NCBI GenBank assembly: GCA_018679315.1 | Contig: JAHHLF010000329.1 | Coordinates: 1 to 6,134, forward strand | Length of the DNA: 6,134 bases | Direction of reading: 5' to 3' | DNA from: Bacteroidia bacterium | GTDB taxonomy: Bacteria > Bacteroidota > Bacteroidia > Flavobacteriales > Flavobacteriaceae | Shown: one piece after another, positions 1 to 6,134 of the stretch | Layout: each line of letters opens with the position of its first letter | How positions within the stretch are numbered: position 1 is the stretch's first letter | Program-made: the position numbers and the translations under genes | Notes under the pieces: generated by a model | Told to the model about the DNA's origin: nothing | What the model saw: the letters and a program-made list of their open reading frames with translations, nothing else | Databases searched by the model: none

Positions 1-1413
1 CTCTAGTAGTTCCTCTTTGATGATATTCATTCTGCGATCCTTATTATCGAGAATGTCCTTGAGGTCTGCTATGGTCTTGATCAATTCGTCATATTCGGTG
101 CGGAGCTTATCTTGTTCCAGTCCGGTCAACTGCCGAAGCCTCATTTCCACAATAGCCTTTGCCTGAACTTCAGTAAGCTTAAACCGCTCTATGAGTTTCT
201 CCCGGGCTTCTTCCGGGTTGCTGGAGGCCTTGATCAAAGCTATTACCTCGTCAATATTATCTGAGGCAATAATAAGCCCTTCCAAAATATGAGCCCGGTC
301 TTCTGCCTTCTTTAACAGGTACTTCGTTCTTCTGACAACTACTTCATGCCTGTGATCTACAAAATGTCCAATGATCTGCAGGACATTGAGGAGTTGAGGC
401 CTTCCCTTAACAAGGGCAATGTTGTTCACACTGAAGGAACTCTGGAGTGCCGTGTATTTATAAAGCGTATTCAGTACGATATTGGGTATGGCATCGCGTT
501 TAAGGACATACACAATACGCATTCCTTTTCGATCCGATTCATCCCGTATCGTGGAAATACCCTCTATTTTCTTGTCATTGACCAGATCAGCCGTTTTCTT
601 GATCATATCGGCTTTGTTGACCTGGAAAGGGATCTCTGTCACAATAATACTCTCTCTTCCCTGTACTTCTTCAAAAGAAGCTTTCCCCCGCATGACAACT
701 CTGCCTCTCCCGGTATGGAAGGCATCACGAACACCATCGTATCCATATATGATACCCCCAGTTGGGAAATCCGGTGCTTTAATATGCGTGATCAGTTCAT
801 CTATTTCGATCTGCGGATTCTCTATATAGGCAATTGTTCCATCCACGACTTCGGCCAGATTATGAGGCGGCATGTTCGTTGCCATGCCTACTGCGATACC
901 TGAAGCGCCGTTGATCAATAAATTCGGGATCCGTGTAGGAAGGACAGTGGGTTCCTGGAGGGAATCATCAAAATTTAACTGATGATCTACCGTTTCCTTA
1001 TCAATGTCGGAAAGCATTTCATCAGCGATCTTCCGCATTCTGGCTTCTGTATAACGCATTGCTGCGGGGCTGTCGCCATCGATAGAACCAAAATTTCCCT
1101 GTCCGTCTACCAACATGTAACGCAGGCTCCACTCCTGGGCCATACGCACCATAGTATCATAGACCGAGGTGTCACCATGAGGGTGATATTTACCTAAAAC
1201 TTCCCCGACTATACGGGCCGATTTTTTATATGAACTATTAGATCTAACCCCTAATTCATGCATGCCATAGAGCACTCTGCGATGTACGGGTTTTAAACCG
1301 TCTCTGACATCGGGTAAGGCACGTGAAACTATGACCGACATTGAATAATCAATGTAGGCCGATTTCATCTCATCTTCAATATTTATGGGGATCAATTTCT
1401 CGCCTTCTGCCAT
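1..1413 (-). CDS. gyrA: DNA gyrase subunit A, N-terminal part (3' end beyond the window)
   Basis: Catalytic subunit of DNA gyrase, a cytoplasmic A2B2 type IIA topoisomerase that introduces negative supercoils using ATP bound by GyrB. The reading frame is open for 471 codons to the left edge; full GyrA is usually well over 800 residues, so the beta-propeller C-terminal domain is missing here. Visible landmarks are the start of the winged-helix region (ALPDVRDGLKPVHRR, residues 32-46), the quinolone-determining region around KYHPHGD (75-81), the DNA-cleaving tyrosine Y121 in AAMRYTE (codon 1051-1053), the GIAVGMATNMPPHN segment (172-185) whose I173 matches the DNA-intercalating isoleucine of E. 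coli GyrA, and the start of the coiled-coil gate with RQLTGLEQDKL (427-437). The ATG at 1411-1413 is certain as the first possible start, because an in-frame TAG directly precedes it. No Shine-Dalgarno is seen. The usual quinolone-contact serine is Thr82, with Asp86 kept. ParC is the main alternative, but the N-terminal wording and QRDR fit GyrA better. Confidence 0.97.
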   Translation of the reverse strand, partial: MAEGEKLIPINIEDEMKSAYIDYSMSVIVSRALPDVRDGLKPVHRRVLYGMHELGVRSNSSYKKSARIVGEVLGKYHPHGDTSVYDTMVRMAQEWSLRYMLVDGQGNFGSIDGDSPAAMRYTEARMRKIADEMLSDIDKETVDHQLNFDDSLQEPTVLPTRIPNLLINGASGIAVGMATNMPPHNLAEVVDGTIAYIENPQIEIDELITHIKAPDFPTGGIIYGYDGVRDAFHTGRGRVVMRGKASFEEVQGRESIIVTEIPFQVNKADMIKKTADLVNDKKIEGISTIRDESDRKGMRIVYVLKRDAIPNIVLNTLYKYTALQSSFSVNNIALVKGRPQLLNVLQIIGHFVDHRHEVVVRRTKYLLKKAEDRAHILEGLIIASDNIDEVIALIKASSNPEEAREKLIERFKLTEVQAKAIVEMRLRQLTGLEQDKLRTEYDELIKTIADLKDILDNKDRRMNIIKEELLE

Positions 1414-1614
1414 CTATAAAATGTCGTAATTTTTGGGTTTATAATAATGTGGCAATATACACAAATTCACTCCTTCGGAGGGCATTGAAAGTCCACTTTA
1501 TTAAGGAATTTATTAACAGCTGAAACGCCCGTATTCGTTGATAATTTGAGTGTTAATCATTTGGTAAATCTTCGTTTTTTTCGTCATTTCGTCCTAGTTT
1601 ATCGAATATAGGTA

Positions 1615-1637
1615 TAGTATTTGACGTTCTTATACTA
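1615..1637. promoter_or_regulatory. 23-bp dyad upstream of clpC, possible operator
   Basis: Perfect 6-bp inverted arms TAGTAT (1615-1620) and ATACTA (1632-1637) flank an 11-bp spacer containing TTGACG. The dyad covers the probable -33 region of the clpC promoter and ends 35 bp before the start codon, a position suited to a repressor or activator site. The arms are AT-rich and short, so chance occurrence is quite possible. It does not resemble the CtsR heptamer repeat (GGTCAAA) that controls clpC in Firmicutes, nor a CIRCE element. Confidence 0.3.
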
Positions 1638-1653
1638 AGTTTTACTACTTTTA
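1621..1653 (+). promoter_or_regulatory. Candidate Bacteroidota-type promoter for clpC
   Basis: TTG (1621-1623, within TTGAC) is followed after 22 bp by TACTTTTA (1646-1653), which matches seven of eight positions of TAnnTTTG counting the two free ones. Spacing is within the range I recall for Flavobacterium promoters (TTG-N17-23-TAnnTTTG). Transcription would start about 10-15 bp before the ATG at 1673, giving a very short leader. This is consensus matching in AT-rich DNA, and other placements are possible, for example with TTTG at 1619-1623 as the -7 part. Confidence 0.3.
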
Positions 1654-1672
1654 ATCAAACTATTGGGTTACT

Positions 1673-4228
1673 ATGGATGATAACTTTTCACCACGCGTAA
1701 AGGATGTAATTGCCTACAGCAAAGAAGAGGCTTTGAGGTTGGGTCACGATTTTATCGGAACCGAACATTTGATGTTGGGATTGCTGCGTGATGGCAATGG
1801 AAAAGCGATCAGTATCCTGGATGCCCTTGATGTGGATCTGGATCATCTAAGGCGAAAAGTCGAGATCCTGAGTCCGGCAAATCCCAATCCGGGAAGCCCC
1901 CAAAAAGACAAAAAGAATCTGCATTTGACACGACAGGCTGAACGGGCTTTAAAGACAACTTTCCTGGAAGCAAAGCTTTTTCAGAGTTCCTCCATTAATA
2001 CAGCGCATCTATTGCTATGTATCTTACGTAACGAGAATGACCCTACCACCAAATTATTGCATAAAATGAAGGTGGACTACGACGGGGTAAAAGATCAGTT
2101 TAAATCCATGATTACCAGCGAAGACGATTACATTGAGCCTACTACGTCGGAATCGTATCCCAGCGATCCCGATGAACCTGCAGAAAGTAAGGAGGGTTCT
2201 TTTGGGAATACATCCGGACAAAAAGGAAATAAAAAATCCAAAACACCTGTTTTGGACAACTTCGGTCGTGACCTGACACGCTTAGCTGAAGAGAACAAAT
2301 TAGATCCTGTAGTGGGAAGGGAAAAAGAGATAGAACGTGTATCTCAGATCCTGAGTAGAAGAAAAAAGAACAATCCCTTATTGATCGGGGAACCCGGTGT
2401 GGGTAAAAGTGCAATCGCTGAAGGCCTGGCATTGCGCATAATCAACAAAAAAGTTTCACGGATCTTGTATGGCAAGAGACTTGTAACACTTGACCTGGCT
2501 TCTCTTGTAGCCGGAACAAAATATCGGGGTCAGTTCGAAGAACGGATGAAAGCCGTTATGAACGAATTGGAAAAAAATGATGATGTCATCCTCTTTATTG
2601 ATGAGATCCATACCATTGTTGGAGCCGGCGGAGCTACAGGCAGCCTGGATGCTTCAAATATGTTTAAGCCTGCACTAGCACGTGGCGATATTCAATGTAT
2701 CGGCGCCACAACACTTGATGAATACAGGCAGTATATTGAAAAGGATGGTGCTCTTGAGCGGCGGTTTCAAAAGGTAATGGTTGAACCTACTACCGTAGAA
2801 GAAACCATTGAGATACTCCAGAATATCAAAATAAAATATGAGGATCACCACAATGTAAATTATACGGATGAGGCTATACTCGCTTGTGTAAAGCTCACCA
2901 ATCGTTATATGACAGATAGGTTCTTACCGGACAAGGCTATTGATGCCCTTGACGAATCTGGTTCCAGAGTTCATATTGTAAATATGGATGTGCCGGATCA
3001 GATCCTGGAGCTCGAAAAGCAATTGGAAGATGTACGTGATCTAAAAAACAGCGTCGTTAAGAAACAACGCTATGAAGAAGCTGCAAAACTCAGGGATGAC
3101 GAAAAACGTCTGGAAAAAGAATTAGCTGTAGCCCAGGAAAAATGGGAAGAAGAAAGCAAACAGCACCGGGAGACAGTGACCGAAGATAACGTGGCAGATG
3201 TAGTATCGATGATGAGCGGCGTTCCGGTCAACAGAATAGCCCAGACTGAAAGCAATAAATTGGCAGAATTACCGGAGTTGATCAAGGCGAATGTTGTTGG
3301 TCAGGATGAAGCTGTAGGGAAAGTAGCTAAGGCCATCCAAAGGAACAGGGCCGGATTAAAAGATCCTAATAAGCCTATTGGTTCATTTATTTTCCTCGGA
3401 CAGACCGGTGTCGGTAAAACGCAGTTGGCCAAGGTATTGGCTATGGAATTATTTGATTCAGAAGAAGCACTTATTCGAATAGATATGAGTGAGTATATGG
3501 AAAAATTTGCCATATCTCGTTTAGTGGGTGCACCTCCCGGATATGTAGGTTATGAAGAAGGCGGGCAACTCACTGAAAAAGTGCGCAGGAAGCCATATTC
3601 TGTGATCCTTCTGGATGAAGTTGAAAAAGAGCATCCCGATGTGTTTAATATGCTTCTCCAGGTATTGGATGATGGCTATCTTACGGATAGCTTAGGAAGA
3701 AAGATCGATTTCAGGAATACGATCATCATTATGACTTCCAATATTGGGTCAAGACAGCTGAAAGACTTTGGTCAGGGTGTTGGCTTTGGCACACAGGCTA
3801 AAAAAGATCAGGCAGACAGCCATCAGAAAAGCGTGATCGAAAACGCTTTAAAGAAGGCATTTGCACCGGAGTTCTTAAATAGGATCGATGATGTGGTCGT
3901 ATTTAACCCGCTCGAGCGAGAGCATATCCACAAGATCATCGATATTGAACTCAATAAATTGTTCCAGCGGATCCGAGAGATCGGATATGAACTCAAACTT
4001 AGCGAGAAAGCAAAAGATTATATAGCAGATAAGGGATTCGACAAACAATACGGTGCACGTCCTCTAAAGAGAGCGATTCAAAAATATATTGAAGACGCCC
4101 TGGCGGAGGAGATCGTAAATGCGAAGCTCGAAGAAGGCGATCAGATCGCTATGGATCTGGATGAGAAAAAGGATACTTTGGTAATTAAGATAAAGAAAGC
4201 CAAAAAGCCTTCTAAAACTTCAGAATAA
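1673..4228 (+). CDS. clpC: ATP-dependent Clp protease ATP-binding subunit ClpC
   Basis: Hexameric Hsp100/AAA+ unfoldase of the cytoplasm that threads proteins into a partner protease, usually ClpP. The 851 residues comprise a Clp N-domain (about 1-145); a low-complexity acidic then lysine-rich linker (about 148-192); the first AAA+ module with Walker A GEPGVGKS (239-246), pore loop YRG (284-286), Walker B ILFIDE (306-311), sensor GATT (344-347) and arginine finger ERR (362-364); a UVR-type coiled coil (about 445-490, EEAAKLRDDEKRLEKEL); and the second AAA+ module with Walker A GQTGVGKT (576-583), pore loop GYVG (623-626), Walker B VILLDE (644-649), arginine finger FLNR (734-737) and sensor 2 GARPLKR (794-800). 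The VGF loop (703-705) is the known ClpP-docking tripeptide of ClpC, and with the UVR segment it separates this protein from ClpB, which lacks the loop and has a longer middle domain. The tail is lysine-rich. The start at 1673 is the first ATG after an in-frame TAA (1652-1654) and gives the expected N-domain. All catalytic motifs are intact. The length slightly exceeds Bacillus ClpC (about 810), mostly through the linker. Confidence 0.97.
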   Translation: MDDNFSPRVKDVIAYSKEEALRLGHDFIGTEHLMLGLLRDGNGKAISILDALDVDLDHLRRKVEILSPANPNPGSPQKDKKNLHLTRQAERALKTTFLEAKLFQSSSINTAHLLLCILRNENDPTTKLLHKMKVDYDGVKDQFKSMITSEDDYIEPTTSESYPSDPDEPAESKEGSFGNTSGQKGNKKSKTPVLDNFGRDLTRLAEENKLDPVVGREKEIERVSQILSRRKKNNPLLIGEPGVGKSAIAEGLALRIINKKVSRILYGKRLVTLDLASLVAGTKYRGQFEERMKAVMNELEKNDDVILFIDEIHTIVGAGGATGSLDASNMFKPALARGDIQCIGATTLDEYRQYIEKDGALERRFQKVMVEPTTVEETIEILQNIKIKYEDHHNVNYTDEAILACVKLTNRYMTDRFLPDKAIDALDESGSRVHIVNMDVPDQILELEKQLEDVRDLKNSVVKKQRYEEAAKLRDDEKRLEKELAVAQEKWEEESKQHRETVTEDNVADVVSMMSGVPVNRIAQTESNKLAELPELIKANVVGQDEAVGKVAKAIQRNRAGLKDPNKPIGSFIFLGQTGVGKTQLAKVLAMELFDSEEALIRIDMSEYMEKFAISRLVGAPPGYVGYEEGGQLTEKVRRKPYSVILLDEVEKEHPDVFNMLLQVLDDGYLTDSLGRKIDFRNTIIIMTSNIGSRQLKDFGQGVGFGTQAKKDQADSHQKSVIENALKKAFAPEFLNRIDDVVVFNPLEREHIHKIIDIELNKLFQRIREIGYELKLSEKAKDYIADKGFDKQYGARPLKRAIQKYIEDALAEEIVNAKLEEGDQIAMDLDEKKDTLVIKIKKAKKPSKTSE

Positions 4229-4248
4229 CCGTACGCAATATAAAAAAG

Positions 4249-4274
4249 GAGCCCCATTTTGGGGCTCTTTTTTT
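4249..4274 (+). terminator. Rho-independent terminator of clpC
   Basis: A 7-bp GC-rich stem GAGCCCC (4249-4255) / GGGGCTC (4261-4267) with the 5-base loop ATTTT is followed by seven T residues (4268-4274). It starts 20 bp after the clpC stop codon. The stem is preceded by six A residues (4242-4247), which extend the pairing with the T-tract and mean the same hairpin carries a U-tract on the opposite strand, so it may work in both directions. Confidence 0.92.
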
Positions 4275-4412
4275 GGATTCATTTGTAGGAAAAAATCCCT
4301 GCCACACCCCTTAAATAGCCGTATAAACGATATTTACGCCTTTAGTCTAATTTATTTCACCTCCTTGCACCTTGCGCCTACATTCGCCTTGAGTACACTA
4401 TAATCAAGCTAA
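4275..4412. other. Intergenic gap between the clpC terminator and the 4413 gene
   Basis: This stretch holds no ORF or RNA gene that I can support. Just before the next gene there is a TATAAT (4399-4404) inside a short dyad, CTTGA (4388-4392) / TCAAG (4404-4408). If TATAAT acted as a -10-type element the transcript would be nearly leaderless, starting about at the ATG of 4413. No matching -35 or Bacteroidota -33 element is obvious, so I do not call a promoter. Confidence 0.5.
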
Positions 4413-4814
4413 ATGAAAATTGGTCCCGTTAAAAATTCCCGTGTAATAAGGGAATATACCATAGATATTGGTACCATTCAGGTACATAAAAATTTCCTCG
4501 TTTGCAGGTTTGTCGAAGGAAGCACGCTTACATTGGAGAGAGCCTACCAGATAATTGGCATCTCCGAGATCCACTTTAGAGAACGCAATTTTGGGATCAT
4601 AAGCGTTAGAAAACATGCCTTCGCCTTAGATCCGACAATCTATAACTATCTGCGTGAATTGCCATACCTGAAGGCATTTGCCATTGTCTCTCTTAGAGAA
4701 ATGGATATGCACAACTTCAACATTGAGCGCCTCTTTTACAAAAAGCCAATGGAGTTCTTTATTAATTATAATAAGGCAATTTCCTGGATCAATTCAACCG
4801 TTACGGCTGCTTAA
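4413..4814 (+). CDS. Small conserved-type protein of unknown function, possible SpoIIAA/STAS-like fold
   Basis: This 133-residue soluble protein has no signal peptide or membrane segment, and I cannot name a function. The apparent order of secondary structure is a strand around FLVCRF (28-33), a helix from LTLERAYQII (39-48), a strand around FGIISVR (60-66), a short DPTIYNYLREL helix (73-83), a strand around KAFAIVS (87-93), and a C-terminal helical part with NIERLFYKKPMEFF (103-116) and AISWIN (122-127). This alternation, with a hydrophobic strand before each helix, resembles SpoIIAA-like/STAS proteins, and similar short proteins are common in flavobacteria as I recall them. That is pattern-based inference, and no phosphorylatable serine motif is evident. 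The ATG directly follows an in-frame TAA (4410-4412), so the start is fixed unless a later codon is used. The gene follows clpC but is separated from it by a terminator, so it is probably transcribed on its own. Its TAA stop overlaps the stop of the convergent nnr gene. Confidence 0.8.
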   Translation: MKIGPVKNSRVIREYTIDIGTIQVHKNFLVCRFVEGSTLTLERAYQIIGISEIHFRERNFGIISVRKHAFALDPTIYNYLRELPYLKAFAIVSLREMDMHNFNIERLFYKKPMEFFINYNKAISWINSTVTAA

Positions 4815-6134
4815 TCCGTTTCCTGTTTATCGGCTTCTGCTTGCTGAGGCAGCTCAGGTTGCTTAAAAAGTTCAATGAAGGCATTGCCGATATTTGAAAT
4901 TAGATCTGTAGCAGTGACAGCTTCAAATCCCATGGTACTGGTGGCTATATCACCTGCTACCCCGTGTAGATACACTCCAAAGATAGCCGCCTGAACAGGC
5001 ATATAACCCTGCCCTAGCAAGCCGGCAATAATTCCGGATAAACAATCCCCGCTACCGGCTGTGGCCATTCCCGGGTTCCCTGTATTATTAATAAAGCCTT
5101 GCCCTTCATAAAAGACTATAGTATGTGCTCCTTTTATGATCAGAATACACTTATGCGTCTGGGAGAAAGCTTTGGCTTTATCGAGCTTGTCAAAATCATC
5201 CGCCCAATCCCCTAAAAGTCGACGTAATTCTCCAGGATGCGGCGTGAGAATAGCATCCTCGGGAATATGCTTCAATAAGCCCTTTGATTTTGCGAGGATA
5301 TTTATCCCATCGGCATCAATAACAAGGGGGCCCTTATAGGACTTCAGGAACGAACCAAAGGCCTTTGAGGATTCATCTGTTGTGCCGAGTCCCATCCCAA
5401 TGGCCACTACGTCCATTTCAGTTGCAGGCTCAATTTTGGTGAGCATTCTTTCATTAGGATCTGTTTCTGTCATCGCCTCCGGCAGGGCAGTTTGTATAGC
5501 CGTATAACCGCAACGAGGTATAAAACTGCTGACCAGGCCGGCCCCTGTTTTCAGACAGGATTTTGCCGCCAGGATGACAGCTCCGATCTTCCCATAACTA
5601 CCCCCGATCATCATGACATGGCCAAAATCCCCCTTATGCGAAAATTTGGGTCGCCCCTTATACCAGGGTACAATCTCGGGTTTTTCCATCAAGTGAAAAT
5701 CTACTGGCGTTGTTTCCAGGTATTCCACATCCAGGCCAATGTCCAATATATCCCACTCACGTATATAAGGTCCGGTTTCTGGCAGGAAAAAAATCAGTTT
5801 TGGCGCCTGGAAGCTCAAGACAAAATTGCCCCTGATCACGGCTTCCGGGTTTTCAATAGCCCTATCCATATACAGCCCGGAAGGTACATCTATGGAAACG
5901 ATAAAGGCCCCAATCTGATTCAGGTCGTTAATTATGTTCGCTACCCACGGTGCTGGCGGTCTGTTTAGACCAATGCCGAAAATGGCATCTATTATAATAT
6001 CATCATAATGAATTTCAGGCAACTTTGATCCTTCATTTAGAAAATTAGGCCAGAGTTTTCGTTCCTTCAAGCGGTCCAGGTTCAACAGGAAGTCCTTAGA
6101 TCGCTTTTCGCTATAGCTAAGTACATAGACGTCA
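4811..6134 (-). CDS. nnr: Bifunctional NAD(P)H-hydrate repair enzyme (epimerase / ADP- or ATP-dependent dehydratase), N-terminus beyond the window
   Basis: Repairs NADHX and NADPHX, the hydrated damage forms of NAD(P)H: the YjeF_N domain interconverts R and S epimers and the YjeF_C domain (ribokinase-like) dehydrates the S form with ADP (bacteria) or ATP. About 440 codons are visible and the frame stays open through 6134. Full-length proteins run to about 500-515 residues, so roughly 65-75 residues are missing, including the usual glycine-rich GNNGGDG motif. A TTG at 6083-6085 is not the true start, because coding continues upstream with YSEKRSKDFL. The epimerase domain shows DAIFGIGLNR (5960-5989) and SIDVPSG (5876-5896). 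The dehydratase domain shows KFSHKGDFGHVMMIGGS (just past its start), KTGAGLV, IDADGIN, TPHPGE (HPGE at 5228-5239), IIKGAHT and NPGMATAGSGD, with the GSGD at 5045-5056 that supplies the family catalytic aspartate. The tail after LFKQPEL is a short Gln/Glu-rich extension. The gene is intact as far as seen and convergent with the 4413 gene. Confidence 0.96.
   Translation of the reverse strand, partial: DVYVLSYSEKRSKDFLLNLDRLKERKLWPNFLNEGSKLPEIHYDDIIIDAIFGIGLNRPPAPWVANIINDLNQIGAFIVSIDVPSGLYMDRAIENPEAVIRGNFVLSFQAPKLIFFLPETGPYIREWDILDIGLDVEYLETTPVDFHLMEKPEIVPWYKGRPKFSHKGDFGHVMMIGGSYGKIGAVILAAKSCLKTGAGLVSSFIPRCGYTAIQTALPEAMTETDPNERMLTKIEPATEMDVVAIGMGLGTTDESSKAFGSFLKSYKGPLVIDADGINILAKSKGLLKHIPEDAILTPHPGELRRLLGDWADDFDKLDKAKAFSQTHKCILIIKGAHTIVFYEGQGFINNTGNPGMATAGSGDCLSGIIAGLLGQGYMPVQAAIFGVYLHGVAGDIATSTMGFEAVTATDLISNIGNAFIELFKQPELPQQAEADKQETD

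Larger units (their letters stand above)
1414..1672. other. Divergent intergenic region between gyrA and clpC
   Basis: This 259-bp AT-rich stretch must carry the promoters of both outward-facing genes. No convincing ORF or RNA gene is visible. On the clpC side there is a TTGAC element, a TAnnTTTG-like element and a 6-bp dyad, listed separately. On the gyrA side the best minus-strand -7-like match is TGAATTTG (1462-1469), one base off the Bacteroidota consensus TAnnTTTG, but no good TTG element lies at the expected distance upstream, so I do not call a gyrA promoter. A small CTCC-TTC-GGAG hairpin occurs near 1470-1480, too short to interpret. Confidence 0.8.

Noticed and set aside
346..903. 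185-codon plus-strand ORF
   Set aside because: It lies wholly antisense to gyrA, whose motifs are conserved across this stretch, and its translation resembles no family I know.
1168..1170. GyrA Thr82 as a quinolone resistance mutation
   Set aside because: Threonine at this site is natural in many bacteria and appears to be wild type in some flavobacteria; it is not by itself evidence of resistance.
1444..1480. GAAGGAG followed by a GTG-started 7-codon minus-strand ORF upstream of gyrA, a possible leader peptide
   Set aside because: Too short, started by GTG, with no attenuator-like hairpin set and no known precedent for gyrA.
2142..2432. 96-codon minus-strand ORF
   Set aside because: It is antisense to the clpC linker and first Walker A motif, with no sign of independent coding.
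1673..4228. ClpB disaggregase as an alternative identity for the 851-residue protein
   Set aside because: The VGF ClpP-docking loop is present, and the middle segment is a short UVR-type coiled coil rather than the long ClpB middle domain.
4358..4367. Perfect Shine-Dalgarno-like AAGGAGGTGA on the minus strand
   Set aside because: No start codon with a usable ORF follows at suitable spacing on that strand, and this lineage rarely uses such sites; taken as chance similarity to the 16S tail complement.
4844..4857. CTGAG-GCAG-CTCAG hairpin as a terminator for the 4413 gene
   Set aside because: The stem is only 5 bp with no T-tract after it, and it lies in nnr codons for a Gln/Glu-rich tail; not enough for a terminator call.
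5492..5968. 158-codon plus-strand ORF
   Set aside because: It is antisense to nnr across the junction of the two YjeF domains; the opposite strand carries recognisable conserved motifs.

Overview
This window looks like ordinary chromosomal housekeeping DNA from a member of the Bacteroidota, most likely class Flavobacteriia. This is a judgement from protein style, not a database result. The GyrA and ClpC sequences have the wording I associate with that group. Gene starts lack Shine-Dalgarno sequences, intergenic DNA is AT-rich, and coding DNA has moderate GC. No mobile element, phage gene, CRISPR array, rRNA or tRNA is visible.

Layout. Positions 1-1413 (minus strand) hold the N-terminal 471 codons of gyrA (DNA gyrase subunit A); the rest lies off the left edge. 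A 259-bp AT-rich divergent intergenic region (1414-1672) separates it from clpC on the plus strand (1673-4228), a complete 851-residue Hsp100 unfoldase. A strong hairpin with a T-tract (4249-4274) ends clpC. After a 184-bp gap comes a 133-residue gene of unknown function (4413-4814, plus), which may have a SpoIIAA/STAS-like fold. Its stop codon interlocks with that of a convergent minus-strand gene (4811-6134). That gene is nnr, the bifunctional NAD(P)H-hydrate repair enzyme, whose first roughly 65-75 residues lie off the right edge.

The genes do not form one pathway. gyrA controls DNA topology, ClpC unfolds proteins (very probably for ClpP), and Nnr repairs hydrated nicotinamide cofactors. 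The orientation (minus, plus, plus, minus), the terminator after clpC and the convergent junction suggest at least three separate transcripts.

I found no clear evidence of an undescribed multi-gene system. The points most worth a second look are the unknown 133-residue protein and its TTAA stop-stop overlap with nnr; the degenerate second repeat of the ClpC N-domain, which lacks the glutamate used for phosphoarginine binding in Bacillus ClpC; and a 23-bp dyad in the likely clpC promoter region.
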